DNA of 64,000 nucleotides from Candidatus Woesearchaeota archaeon (GTDB lineage Archaea > Nanobdellota > Nanobdellia > Woesearchaeales > ARS49). Position 1 is the first letter of the stretch. Each line of letters opens with the position of its first letter. The stretch is from NCBI GenBank assembly GCA_019323015.1, contig JAHWHY010000002.1:1-64000 (forward strand). The letters run 5' to 3'. Position numbers and translations under genes: made by a program. Below the pieces are notes generated by a model. It ran no database searches. It had not been told where the DNA came from and saw only the letters and a list, made by a program, of their open reading frames with translations. Below are positions 41,799 through 51,358 of the stretch, one piece after another.

Positions 41799-44030
41799 GT
41801 GGTTTTGAAAAAGGGGCAGGTTACAATATTCATAATTATTGGCATAATTCTTGTGATTAGTGTAGGTATTTTTATCTATCTTTATCAGGCAAAGGTTATC
41901 AGGCCTTTTGAGGAGGTTGTTATTCCTACTGTTGCAAAGGCTCCTTCAGAAATTCGGCCTGTGCAGGATTTTGTAACTGCGTGTGTTGAGACTGTTGGCA
42001 AAGAGGCTTTGAGAAAGGTTGGTGATTATGGCGGTTATGTTGATACTTCGCAGTTCTTGTATAATCCTTTTATTCCTACAGAGGGTGATGCTGTGCAGTT
42101 TAGTCCTGATTCTGAGCTGGTGATTCCGTATTGGTGGTACTTGAAGTCCTCTAATGACTGCACTGGCAAGTGTGTTTTTTCTAGTCTTCGGCCAGAGCTG
42201 CATAGGGTTTCTGGAAAGATTAGTGTTGAGGGCCAGCTTGACAAGTACATGAATGAGCATCTTAAGGATTGTCTTGCTGGTTTTGCACCTTTTGTTGCGC
42301 AGAATTTTGAGTTTAAGGAGCTTGGCCCTGTTGAGACAGAGACTACTGTTTCAAAGGACACTGTTTATTTTCTTGTGAATTATCCTTTAAGGATATCTCG
42401 TGCAGACCAGAGCTGGGATATCAGGGAGTATCTTGCAGAGCTTGATTTGAATCTTGGCAGGATGTTTGAGCTTGGCACTGACTTGGTTAATCTTGAGTCA
42501 GAGCACCGCATGATTGAGAAATTTACTATTGAGCTGGTTTCTTCTTTTTCAGACCTTGACAAGAACATGCTTCCGCCGACTAATGACGTGGATGTCCAGT
42601 TTGGGCAGGGCATTATTTGGTTTAAGTCAAGGATTGCATCTGCGCTTCAGGAGATACTGGCAAGTTATATTCCTATGATGCAGGTCGGTAATACTCGATT
42701 GTACATGCCTGTTTTTGCTCCTGAGGATGAAGATATCCGTGACAAGGAATTGTATGAGGCGGTTTATAACCGTAACATGATAATTCCTCTTGAGAAAGAG
42801 TACAGGGACATATCTGCATCTCTTTCTTATATTCCTTGGTGGCCTATTTATTTTGATGCTAATTGTGAGGGTGAGGTGTGCATGGCGCAGAGTGTTTCAT
42901 CTAACCTGAAGTTTTTGCAGATTGGCTTGCATAAGTATGCTTTTGCTTATGACGTGAGTTACCCTGTGCTTGTTGAGTTAAGGGATCCTGATGCTTTCAA
43001 GGGAGAGGGTTATTCATTCAAGTTTTTTATTGAGGTGAATATGAGGAATAATTTTCCAATGCCTTCTGTTTTTGAGCCGTTGGAGGCATTTGATATTTCT
43101 TTTAACAGCATGCTTTGTGACCCTTACCAGAAGACTTCTGGCAATGTCACTATTACTGTTAAGGATGCAAGAAACAAGAGGGGTGTTGATGAGGCATTGG
43201 TTGGCTATACCTGCGGCAGGGAGTCCTGTACCCTGGGCCAGACCTCTAATGGCACTCTTGTGACTCAGCTTCCGAGGTGTCTTGGTGGATTGCTTAGTGC
43301 TTCCAAGATAGAGTATGAGACGCGTATGGTTCCTCTTGATGTTCTTGATAACAGGTCTTTGGAGGCAGAGATTCTGCTTGAGCCTTATCGTTACATGGAT
43401 TTTGCTGTCAAGAAGTACCTGCTTAGCAAGGGTTCTACAGAATGGTCTCTTGATGCTAACAAGACTGTTAATCAGGCCAGGGATGAGGATACTATGATAA
43501 TGTTAAGGAGAATAACAGATCAGTTTTCTCCTTCTTTTGCTGCAATTGGCGAGGTATGCGGCTTGCCTAATGCAAAGTCAGCTGCTGCGTGCGGCTCTCC
43601 TCCTTCAGATAATTCAGAGCATATTGCCTTGATTCCAGGCGAGTATCAGGTCAGTATTTATTCAGTGAAGTATCCGCGGCCGAGCATTGAGATTCCGCGT
43701 GACTTGAGGACAGCTGGAAGCGGCCTGACAAAAGAGGAGTTTTATGTTCCAGAAGAGCCTATTGTTTTTGATGAACGCAATCCTTTCCCTGCTGGTTTTG
43801 CAAATTTTAACTGGACTTTAACTGCAGAACAGCTGGATAGCGGTGATGCTGTTGAGTTTTATTATATTAATATTGCTTTGGACAAGGTTCCTAAGCGCAG
43901 AAGAAAGATTGAGGACTTGGGTGAGATTGGCAAGGCCATTGATTATTCCACTCTTTATAGGAAGGCTCTTGAGCCAAGGGTTTTTCGCAAGTCAAAAGCA
44001 AAGGAGAGTACCATTACTGTTAAGATATAG
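41799..44030 (+). CDS. Large pilin-like surface protein, cassette B
   Basis: A 743-residue paralogue of the cassette A pilin-like protein. The N-terminus LKKGQVTIFIIIGIILV resembles a class III signal with Gly before Gln; Glu5 is again absent. Shared blocks are RPVQDFVTACVETVGKEAL, VIPYWWYLKSSNDC, DKYMNEHLKDCLAGFAPF and YDVSYPVLVELRDPDAFKGEGYSF. An Ig-like or carboxypeptidase-regulatory domain follows (ITVKDARNKRGVDEALVGYTCG). Either GTG 41799 or TTG 41805 may be the start. It is first in cassette B, separated from its giant partner by 90 bases that hold two hairpins. Confidence 0.8.
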   Translation: MVLKKGQVTIFIIIGIILVISVGIFIYLYQAKVIRPFEEVVIPTVAKAPSEIRPVQDFVTACVETVGKEALRKVGDYGGYVDTSQFLYNPFIPTEGDAVQFSPDSELVIPYWWYLKSSNDCTGKCVFSSLRPELHRVSGKISVEGQLDKYMNEHLKDCLAGFAPFVAQNFEFKELGPVETETTVSKDTVYFLVNYPLRISRADQSWDIREYLAELDLNLGRMFELGTDLVNLESEHRMIEKFTIELVSSFSDLDKNMLPPTNDVDVQFGQGIIWFKSRIASALQEILASYIPMMQVGNTRLYMPVFAPEDEDIRDKELYEAVYNRNMIIPLEKEYRDISASLSYIPWWPIYFDANCEGEVCMAQSVSSNLKFLQIGLHKYAFAYDVSYPVLVELRDPDAFKGEGYSFKFFIEVNMRNNFPMPSVFEPLEAFDISFNSMLCDPYQKTSGNVTITVKDARNKRGVDEALVGYTCGRESCTLGQTSNGTLVTQLPRCLGGLLSASKIEYETRMVPLDVLDNRSLEAEILLEPYRYMDFAVKKYLLSKGSTEWSLDANKTVNQARDEDTMIMLRRITDQFSPSFAAIGEVCGLPNAKSAAACGSPPSDNSEHIALIPGEYQVSIYSVKYPRPSIEIPRDLRTAGSGLTKEEFYVPEEPIVFDERNPFPAGFANFNWTLTAEQLDSGDAVEFYYINIALDKVPKRRRKIEDLGEIGKAIDYSTLYRKALEPRVFRKSKAKESTITVKI

Positions 44031-44110
44031 CAAAAGCAACAAATTTCAGAATATAGAAATTGCTTTTGCTTATTACGAAAAGCAAGCAAATACTAAATTA
44101 TTATTTGCTT
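44029..44110 (+). other. Tandem hairpins between pilin-like and giant genes (cassette B)
   Basis: AGCAAAAGCA starting at 44029 within the stop codon pairs with TGCTTTTGCT (44061-44070). A second short stem, AATTTC/GAAATT, lies inside. Next, AAGCAAATA (44084-44092) pairs with TATTTGCTT (44102-44110), eleven bases before ATG 44121. No TATA box is evident here, so these may be mRNA processing, stability or attenuation structures in a joint transcript. Confidence 0.6.
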
Positions 44111-44120
44111 TGAGTATAGA

Positions 44121-47100
44121 ATGAATAAAAGAATTAGGTTTGCGGCATTTGTCATGATTTTTCTAGTTTTGTGTATGCCTGTTGCTTTTGCGCAGAAGCT
44201 TGATGTGACCAGGTTTAGTGGAAAGGATGAGGTTGAGGATGTTGTGCGCCCTGAAGGTGATGAATTGTATATTGTTGTGTCTGCAGAGATGCGTGGAGAC
44301 CCAAGCCCTGAGGTTGCAAGGACAAGGCTTCTTGTAAGGCATGGTGGTGATGAAGAGTATTTCAGTGAATGCTCTCGCCAGGATTCATTTTATACTTGCA
44401 CTTATGTTTCAGATGATTTGATTAATTATGATTCTGAGGATTATGTCATTACTTTGGTGGATTCTGAGAATAACGAGCTTAAGTCTGTCAAGAAGATATT
44501 GGGTGTTGACAGGACTGCTCCTGAGATAATACAGTATTCTGTTGAGCCGAGGATGTCAAGGACAGGTGAGATGAAAATTTCTTATTTGGTTGAGGATTAT
44601 GGGACTGATGTTGGAGACAGTGCCTTTTGTTCAGGTGTAAAGGAGATAAGGGTTACTGCTGGTGATTCTCTTGTCAAGAAGATTGATTATGATTCTCCAA
44701 AGAAGTGTGATATAGAAGAACAGAAGATTGATTATAAATATTCCACAACAGATAAGTTTGTTGGCCTGGATGTTTGTGTTGTTGCAAAGGATTATCTTGG
44801 GCAGGAGAGTGATATTGCGTGCAGGTCTTATGATATTGATAATTCTCCTCCAAAAATAAAGTCTGTTGGATTTAGTGATAATAAGGGTTATGCTTTGTCT
44901 CATATCAAGACAGGTCAGAAGGTTGTTGCAGACATGTCTGTTGTTATTGAGGGCGAGGATGATGTTGTTCTTGAGAATGTCAAGGCAGACCTTTCAAAGA
45001 TTCATCCTGGTGCTGGTGTGCGTGCTGCTGATGACAAGGTGGGTGATACTTTTATCTGGAATAATGTTGAGATTACCAGTCCTTCAACTTGCGAGGTTCC
45101 TGTGACTGCAGTGGATGAGATTGGCAATAATGCCTCTGCTGTCTTGAAGTGTTCTCTTCCTGTTGATGATACTGGTCCTGTTGTAGAGGGGATTTATGCG
45201 AGCTCTGCAGGTTCTAATGCTACTCCTTTGATTGGTGTTAACGGGACAATCTATGTTGATTTGCTTGAGGAGGGTTCTGGAATGGACAAGAGAAATGCTT
45301 TCCTTGATTTGCATAATATCGGGCTTGGCACTCTTGTTCAGGCAGATGAGTGTGCTGACCAGGGCAGTGGTGTCTGGAGGTGTGAGTGGAAGGTTGTTCC
45401 TGATATTGGCACTGGCAGGCATAAGATTGTGCTTATTGATGGTACAAGTGATGACCTTGGTAATTATGTGAGTGCTCCTGTGAGTGCAGAGATTCTTGTT
45501 GATACAACTCCGCCTGACATTAATTCAATTGACATCACTTTTATTCACGAGAATGCAGATTACGGCCCTAATGCTGTTTATGGTGACACTATTGAGTTCT
45601 TGTTTAATGTGACTGATGGTGTTGAGGGTTATGTGAATCTTTCAATGGTTGGAGGTAATTACTCCCCTGCCACAGAGTGCACTGGGAGGTACTGCAAGTT
45701 TTATACATTGATTGATGTTTCCGGCCCGTTGAATGCCACGCTTCATTTTGATTTTTTTGATCTTGCCGGCAACAAGGAGTCTTATGATTATGACTTTTTT
45801 ATTTATGGTGTCTTGCTTAATGATACTGTCACGAATTACTGGGATGCTAATGTTAGGTGCTCTCCTAAGATGATTGACAGGCACACTGCTGAATTGTATA
45901 ATCACCCTCTTTATTGTCATATAAAATTGACTCCTAATAATCCAGAGGCAGAGACTGTGTATGTTTCTCTTGGAGATCTTGGGGAGTGTCTTGGAGAGGG
46001 TGTTGGTTATGTTGTTGACCTTGAGGTCATTAATAATAATTTTGGCTCAAAAGACCCTTATGCTGTGTTTACTCTTGCTGCAACTCCTTTTACGATTAAT
46101 AAATTAAAGTTTAATTGTCCTTTGTATGTTGCCACGCGTGTTGGTGATTTTTTCTCTCCTGTTGTTGAGGTTGAGAACATTACTGCAAAAGTGGATTTTT
46201 ATAATCTTCCTTATGGAGAGGCTTATGATAATATTGAGGAGAGGATACAGCACTCTATGGAAAAGGCTGTGGAGGATTGGGAGTGGGTTGGCACTATTGA
46301 GGATGTCATGGATACTTTGCGCTCTTTGTGCAATACCAAGAACACGATTTATTCTTTGGTTTCTGTTTTTGAGGCTGCAATTGATTTGTTGACTACTTTG
46401 GGTATTGTTGTGGGTCTTGTGAAGAAAAATACAGGAGAGAAGATGATAAAGCAGGCTCAGAATTTGTGCAACAAGGGTGTTTCACCTATTGAGCGATATG
46501 TTACAGGAAAGCCTAAGCCTAATCAAAAAAAGTCTGTCCTTAACTTGTTTAATCTTTTTGATTTGGCTTGCAAGATGGCTAACTGCCAGTTGTCAAGAGA
46601 AGATGCTAAAGAGTATGATTCTGAGCTTGTTGTTGGTGCTTCTTATTTTTTTGGTGAAGGTTGGGAAGATGCGTGTACGTTTTACAAGGATGTTGTTGCA
46701 GGAGGGTATTTTTTTGCTGATTATGACAAAATAATGGAGGGCTCTGAGATTGGTGATACTAAAAGCCCTGTTAATGTGAAAGAGAGCATTATTGGCAGCT
46801 TGATGTGCACCTGTATTCCTGGAATCACTTATAACCTGAACAAGATTAGGCAGATTCACTGCGGTTATGCTTATTGTCTTGGCAAGAGGGTTCTTGAAGA
46901 GGGCTTGCCAAGGTCTTATTGTGATAATGAGAAAGCTTACATGACTTGTAATTATGTCACTGGCCAGATTTTTGAGGTGTTTCCTTTTGCTTCTGTTGTT
47001 GACAGGTATATTAATATGATTCAAGAGGCTTATGCTAATCCTATTTCCTTGGTTACTATCTTGTCTTCTCTTATTTGCGGAGGTGACAAGGGCACTGGGG

Positions 47101-47303
47101 GATTTTATGATTACTGCATGGATAGGCGTTCATTTGAGATTAATGGCCCGAACATGATCCTGTACGTCCTTTGTTCTCTTCCAAAGACAGCTGCAAAGAT
47201 TGGTGATGCTGTTGCTAGTTATCAATTAAGTGAGTCAGAGGGTTTTGGCACAAAGCCTGTCTCAAATAATTATTGTGAAATGGCTGAGGATTTACTGGAA
47301 TGA
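44121..47303 (+). CDS. Giant secreted/membrane protein, cassette B
   Basis: A 1060-residue paralogue of the cassette A giant, of nearly the same length. It has a signal peptide (about 1-24, ending AFAQ), the FSGKDEVEDVVRP block, and multiple Ig-like domains with paired Cys. The matching internal segment GSGMDKRNAFLDLHNIGLGTL occurs in A as GVGLHKHEVYLDLSEVNLGTL. Hydrophobic helices (about 735-770) and the motif CTCIPGITYNLNKIRQIHC lie near residue 895, where the A protein has CLCIPGIVYNM. The C-terminus is not obviously anchored. It overlaps the following gene by four bases. Confidence 0.8.
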   Translation: MNKRIRFAAFVMIFLVLCMPVAFAQKLDVTRFSGKDEVEDVVRPEGDELYIVVSAEMRGDPSPEVARTRLLVRHGGDEEYFSECSRQDSFYTCTYVSDDLINYDSEDYVITLVDSENNELKSVKKILGVDRTAPEIIQYSVEPRMSRTGEMKISYLVEDYGTDVGDSAFCSGVKEIRVTAGDSLVKKIDYDSPKKCDIEEQKIDYKYSTTDKFVGLDVCVVAKDYLGQESDIACRSYDIDNSPPKIKSVGFSDNKGYALSHIKTGQKVVADMSVVIEGEDDVVLENVKADLSKIHPGAGVRAADDKVGDTFIWNNVEITSPSTCEVPVTAVDEIGNNASAVLKCSLPVDDTGPVVEGIYASSAGSNATPLIGVNGTIYVDLLEEGSGMDKRNAFLDLHNIGLGTLVQADECADQGSGVWRCEWKVVPDIGTGRHKIVLIDGTSDDLGNYVSAPVSAEILVDTTPPDINSIDITFIHENADYGPNAVYGDTIEFLFNVTDGVEGYVNLSMVGGNYSPATECTGRYCKFYTLIDVSGPLNATLHFDFFDLAGNKESYDYDFFIYGVLLNDTVTNYWDANVRCSPKMIDRHTAELYNHPLYCHIKLTPNNPEAETVYVSLGDLGECLGEGVGYVVDLEVINNNFGSKDPYAVFTLAATPFTINKLKFNCPLYVATRVGDFFSPVVEVENITAKVDFYNLPYGEAYDNIEERIQHSMEKAVEDWEWVGTIEDVMDTLRSLCNTKNTIYSLVSVFEAAIDLLTTLGIVVGLVKKNTGEKMIKQAQNLCNKGVSPIERYVTGKPKPNQKKSVLNLFNLFDLACKMANCQLSREDAKEYDSELVVGASYFFGEGWEDACTFYKDVVAGGYFFADYDKIMEGSEIGDTKSPVNVKESIIGSLMCTCIPGITYNLNKIRQIHCGYAYCLGKRVLEEGLPRSYCDNEKAYMTCNYVTGQIFEVFPFASVVDRYINMIQEAYANPISLVTILSSLICGGDKGTGGFYDYCMDRRSFEINGPNMILYVLCSLPKTAAKIGDAVASYQLSESEGFGTKPVSNNYCEMAEDLLE

Positions 47304-48412
47304 AATCAAATAAATTGAATAAATTATTGTTTGTGGTTTTGGTTGCGGTTTTGTTAAGTTCAAGTGTTATTGCTGATGACCAGCCGAAGAAAACAGAAAA
47401 ACACAGAGATAAGACTGGTGAGCGTGTAAGTCACTTGAAGGCAGGATATGATCATTTAGGCGGTGCTGTTGTTCGGGAAGTGGGTGCTTCTGTTAGAGAA
47501 GCCATGGCAGATGTTCATAGAGGCATGGGGGGGATACTTAATACTGCAGATTCTGTAGAAAAGTTAGAAACTGATGCGGCAAGGCTAAGAAAAGAGGCAA
47601 AAGAAGAAAGGCGTGCTGCAAAAGCTGAATTTGAGGTTGCAGAAACCTATCGTGAACGTATCTGGCAAAGAGGATGGTATTCTTTCTATGACATAATTGA
47701 TGCTTATGAGGATTATTCTGGTATTAATCAGTATAGTGCATTGTTTTTTGGTGAGGAGTGGCTTGCCAAGAGGCGTCAGATGGCTGCTGAGTATTTTTGT
47801 GAAAAGACATTGATTCTTGGTGGAAAGCAGTGCTGGCAGTCAAGGATTTGCGAGCCGTATTATAATGATAGGGAGCCTCCTGTTGGAAGAAGTGTTTTGG
47901 TTGCCCAGACAGGTATTGGCGGTTATTTACCTGCTGTCTCTATTCAGGGCGAGAGGTCTCTTCCAATGTCTTATAAGGTGGGCGGGCAGCCTAGGAATAG
48001 TTATGTTTACAAGATTACTTATTTCATTGCAAACCCGCATGATGTTGCCTTGACTTATCACATAAAGCTTGTTGGTCCTGCAAAAGAGTTTACCTCTCCT
48101 GCAATGACTATTAAGCGCACAGAAGGAGATACTGTTTACAGGGAGGAGCGCCTGGGCAATAATCCTTTGATTACAGATAGTGATAATTATTATCATACTG
48201 TTTGCCTGACTTTTAGTCCTAGGATGGCTGTTGCAAGCGGCAGGTTGTTTGGTGCAAAGAGAGTTTCAGAGGTTTGTGCTCCGCTTGTTGAGTATGAGGG
48301 TGCTGCCACGCGTCCTTACACAACAGTTCCTGATGAGGACTTGCCTGGTGGGCAGGAAGAAGATGAGGTGGAGAGGCCTGAACCTGAGTCAAATCCATTG
48401 AAAGATGCGTAA
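47300..48412 (+). CDS. Secreted protein with coiled coil, cassette B
   Basis: A 370-residue protein with a signal peptide (about 1-25, ending VIADD). A charged helical segment (about 80-125, VEKLETDAARLRKEAKEER) probably forms a coiled coil. The rest (about 125-330) is beta-rich with Cys in FCEKTLILGGKQCWQSRIC. The tail is acidic and Pro-rich. It has no second membrane helix. Located between giant and polytopic genes as in the other cassettes, it overlaps both neighbours (by four and eight bases). No family is recognised. Confidence 0.7.
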   Translation: MKSNKLNKLLFVVLVAVLLSSSVIADDQPKKTEKHRDKTGERVSHLKAGYDHLGGAVVREVGASVREAMADVHRGMGGILNTADSVEKLETDAARLRKEAKEERRAAKAEFEVAETYRERIWQRGWYSFYDIIDAYEDYSGINQYSALFFGEEWLAKRRQMAAEYFCEKTLILGGKQCWQSRICEPYYNDREPPVGRSVLVAQTGIGGYLPAVSIQGERSLPMSYKVGGQPRNSYVYKITYFIANPHDVALTYHIKLVGPAKEFTSPAMTIKRTEGDTVYREERLGNNPLITDSDNYYHTVCLTFSPRMAVASGRLFGAKRVSEVCAPLVEYEGAATRPYTTVPDEDLPGGQEEDEVERPEPESNPLKDA

Positions 48413-49244
48413 GTTAACAATTCAATTGCCGAGAATTATTGGAATCATTTTGTTAGTCTTGTCAATGGCTGCTCATAAGTATTTTGGCTCGTATGTTGTT
48501 GCTGTTGTTCTTGCAGGCCTTGTCTTGATTATTTTTGACAAGGAGAAGACTTCCAGAGAATTCAGCAGGTTTCTTGACTCTTTTAAATTAATCAACAAGC
48601 GTTTTGTCTTGATTGCTTTTTATGACATGCTTTGCCTTGCTGTTTTTTTCTTTGTTGTTCCCTTGTTTTCAGCGTGGTTCATGAAAAGCATAAGCAGTGT
48701 TGAAAGTATCAGCGGATTAGTGTATGTGTTGTTTTTGCTCTGGATTTATTTTTTTGCAGTGGCTTTGATATTGTTGATTATTTATTCTGTTTTCAGGGGC
48801 TTGATTTGGCTCACGATATTGAAGAAAAAGCCAAGCGCCCTTTATTTCAAGAGGTTTTTCCTGCTTAACTTGTGCTGGTGGCTTATATTGATTATCCCTT
48901 TCTTCATTACAGTGTTTGGTGTCAAGCAGAATTACTTGTTTTATGCTGTAATCTTGTTTGCTGTTGCATATGCTCATGTGACTTCTGTCATGCATTATGT
49001 TTTTACAAAAGATTTGCGTATTGGCCTTTCGCTTAGGCAGGCTTTTGTTGTTGGGTGTGCGGGAATCAAGGAGTTTTTTGTTCCTTATTCATTTATTGTG
49101 GTTGTTTATTTTGTTTTGTTGCAGGTTTTTTGGATTGTTCCAAAGGATACTAAGACAATGTTGTTTGCTTCATTGTTGTTCACTGTTTTTTTCCTTGCCT
49201 GGTACAGGCTTTATTTGAGTACTGTTTTAAGGAGGCTGGCTTGA
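48405..49244 (+). CDS. Polytopic membrane protein, cassette B
   Basis: A 279-residue protein with about seven hydrophobic helices. After two N-terminal helices comes SFKLINKRFVLIAFYDML, which matches the opening of the cassette A protein (SFRKIDKRFVYVVLFDFL), then a helix pair with FRGLIWLTILKKK, and a C-terminal block YFVLLQVFW. It is the probable functional equivalent of the A and C membrane proteins. Its stop codon lies in the first of two hairpins preceding cassette C. Confidence 0.75.
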   Translation: MRKLTIQLPRIIGIILLVLSMAAHKYFGSYVVAVVLAGLVLIIFDKEKTSREFSRFLDSFKLINKRFVLIAFYDMLCLAVFFFVVPLFSAWFMKSISSVESISGLVYVLFLLWIYFFAVALILLIIYSVFRGLIWLTILKKKPSALYFKRFFLLNLCWWLILIIPFFITVFGVKQNYLFYAVILFAVAYAHVTSVMHYVFTKDLRIGLSLRQAFVVGCAGIKEFFVPYSFIVVVYFVLLQVFWIVPKDTKTMLFASLLFTVFFLAWYRLYLSTVLRRLA

Positions 49245-49309
49245 ACTTTTGCGAAAAAGTTCAAGTCTTTAGATTTTTGCCTGATGAGTATATATAAGCA
49301 AAAATCTAA
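49241..49309 (+). terminator. Two perfect hairpins between cassettes B and C
   Basis: TTGAACTTTT (49241-49250) and AAAAGTTCAA (49255-49264) form a perfect 10-bp stem closed by a GCGA tetraloop of the GNRA class, overlapping the stop codon. A second perfect 12-bp stem is TTAGATTTTTGC (49269-49280) with GCAAAAATCTAA (49298-49309). They may end the cassette B transcript before the cassette C promoter. Confidence 0.6.
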
Positions 49310-49320
49310 TTTACATAACA

Positions 49321-49357
49321 TTTTTATATATAAACATTAAAAATTGTTAAAAAGGGG
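49321..49357 (+). promoter_or_regulatory. TATA plus TAAAAAGGGG leader of cassette C
   Basis: TTTTTATATATAAAC (49321-49335) and TAAAAAGGGG (49348-49357) precede ATG 49364 by six bases. Confidence 0.6.
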
Positions 49358-49363
49358 TTATTT

Positions 49364-51358
49364 ATGATAAAAAAGAGGGCGCAGGTCACTGTATTCATAA
49401 TAATAGGCATAATTCTTTTGCTTAGTGCTGTGTTTGTTGGTTACTTGATTTACCGCCAGAGTGCAAGGCCTGTTGAAGAGGCGATTATTGTTCCTGAGGA
49501 TGTTAAGCCTGTTCATGAGTTCATAACTACTTGCCTTTACCAGACCTCTAAGAGGGGTGTTGCTTTGATGGGACAGCAGGCTGGTTTTATTTATGTCCCT
49601 GCGATTATCAGCAATACTTATGAGGCGCGCATTAATCTTGATAATAAGGGGGCTTTTGTGGTTCCTTTTTGGTATTATGAGGGTGAGGACAGGACTCCGA
49701 GCCTTGATTTCATGCAGAAAGAGCTTCAGAGGTATGTTTATGAGCACTTGAATGAGTGTCTTGGTGATCTTGAGTCTTTCAAGGGTGAGTATGATATTGT
49801 TGAGAAAGATGATTTGCTTCCTTCTGTCACGATTGCAGAGGAGGATGTTGTTGTTAAGCTGAAGTGGCCCCTGCAGTTGACTTCTCTTGGAAAGACGACT
49901 TTTATGGAGGATTATGTTGCAAGGCTTGATGTGAAGCTGAAAAAGGCGCATGAGATTGCCTCTAAGGTCATGAAGTATGAGAATGATAATTCTTTTTTTG
50001 AGAATTTCACTATTAATTCAATGAGTGCTGATACAGAGATTCCTACTGATGATATGCGTTTTGAGTGCAAGCAGAGAAAATGGCATCTTGATGATGTGAC
50101 AAAGCGGCTTCAGAAGATTTTGTATTATAACCTGCCTATTGTGCGTGTTGAGAACACGCAGTATGTTCCTTTTGTTGCGCAGAGAAAGTATTATGAGCGT
50201 CTTGAGGATGCAAGGGAAGATATGTGGGAGGAATTGTCAGAGGGTGCTGAGACACCTACTCCTCCAAAATATACTCCGAGTGATGCTATTGAGTTTTTCA
50301 AGTACAGGATTGAGGCTGGTGTTTCGCCTAATGATCTTAAGGCTAGTTTTGATTACCAGCCTGGCTGGGGCATGAGACTGAGTGCTGTTCCTAATTCAGG
50401 GGGCTGGCTTAAGTCTAATACTGGAAGAGGGGACAGGAGCATGATTGGTTTCTTGTGCATTAACCAGTGGCATTTTACTTATGATGTTATTTATCCTATT
50501 CGCTTGACTGTTAAGGATGATTCTGCATTTGCAGGAGAGGGCTTTATTTTTCAGATGGCTTTTCCTGTTCTTGTTAATGATAATATTCCTGAGAGAAAGT
50601 ATTTTGGTGTTCGCCAGTTCACTGCTGTTGATTTTGACAAGCCTTTTTGTGCAGTTACTGGAGAGCAGGCTGTTGATATCAGGGCCACTGGTTTTACAGA
50701 GGCAAGCCCTATTGAGACAGAGATGGATAATGTTTCCTTTACATACCGTTGCTTGACAGAGGAGTGTATCCTTGGTGAGTCTGTTGCAGATGATGGTTAT
50801 TACAGGTTGAGAACAACTGTTCCTACTGCCTGTATTAATCCTGTTATTGTTGCTGAAAAAGATGGTTACCTGCCTGCAGAGGGCGTGCTTAAGGGTGATG
50901 AGTTGACAATACCTATGAAAAAGGTGAGGCCTTTTGATGTTGTGCTTGTTGTGCACCCGTATGCTTCTTATGCAGGGGAGTGGAATCCTCCAAGGTATAA
51001 GTTAAGAAATTCTGAAAAGGCCTTGGTGCACGTGGGCTTGAAGGGCGCGCCGTTTGAGCAGTACATTGAGTTCCCTTCTAATGGTACTGTTCTTGAGTTT
51101 GTGGAGGGAAAAGAGGAGTATAATATTGATATTACTTTATTGTCTGTTGATAATCCTACTGGAGGTTATCTTGCAAGAGATGTGGAGATTGAGTATGCTG
51201 ATTTTGCAGATGCTGATACAGTTGAACTGCACGTGTTTGAGTATGTTCCAAACCCTACAAAGGCAGCAACGCCTTCTGCAGAGCAGTTGAGGATGGACAT
51301 GTATACTTTTATGGTTAATGGAAATTATACTGAAAAATTGAGGCCTACATTCAGATGA
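49364..51358 (+). CDS. Large pilin-like surface protein, cassette C
   Basis: A 664-residue member of the pilin-like trio. It begins MIKKRAQVTVFIIIGIILLL; the KRA/QVTV junction followed by a hydrophobic helix again resembles a class III signal without Glu5. Corresponding blocks are KPVHEFITTCLYQTSK, VVPFWYYEGED, RYVYEHLNECLGDLESF and YDVIYPIRLTVKDDSAFAGEGF. The conserved YVYEHLNEC matches YMEEHLEEC and YMNEHLKDC of A and B. It is the most diverged and shortest. It overlaps the 2489-residue giant by four bases, so expression is coupled. Confidence 0.8.
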   Translation: MIKKRAQVTVFIIIGIILLLSAVFVGYLIYRQSARPVEEAIIVPEDVKPVHEFITTCLYQTSKRGVALMGQQAGFIYVPAIISNTYEARINLDNKGAFVVPFWYYEGEDRTPSLDFMQKELQRYVYEHLNECLGDLESFKGEYDIVEKDDLLPSVTIAEEDVVVKLKWPLQLTSLGKTTFMEDYVARLDVKLKKAHEIASKVMKYENDNSFFENFTINSMSADTEIPTDDMRFECKQRKWHLDDVTKRLQKILYYNLPIVRVENTQYVPFVAQRKYYERLEDAREDMWEELSEGAETPTPPKYTPSDAIEFFKYRIEAGVSPNDLKASFDYQPGWGMRLSAVPNSGGWLKSNTGRGDRSMIGFLCINQWHFTYDVIYPIRLTVKDDSAFAGEGFIFQMAFPVLVNDNIPERKYFGVRQFTAVDFDKPFCAVTGEQAVDIRATGFTEASPIETEMDNVSFTYRCLTEECILGESVADDGYYRLRTTVPTACINPVIVAEKDGYLPAEGVLKGDELTIPMKKVRPFDVVLVVHPYASYAGEWNPPRYKLRNSEKALVHVGLKGAPFEQYIEFPSNGTVLEFVEGKEEYNIDITLLSVDNPTGGYLARDVEIEYADFADADTVELHVFEYVPNPTKAATPSAEQLRMDMYTFMVNGNYTEKLRPTFR

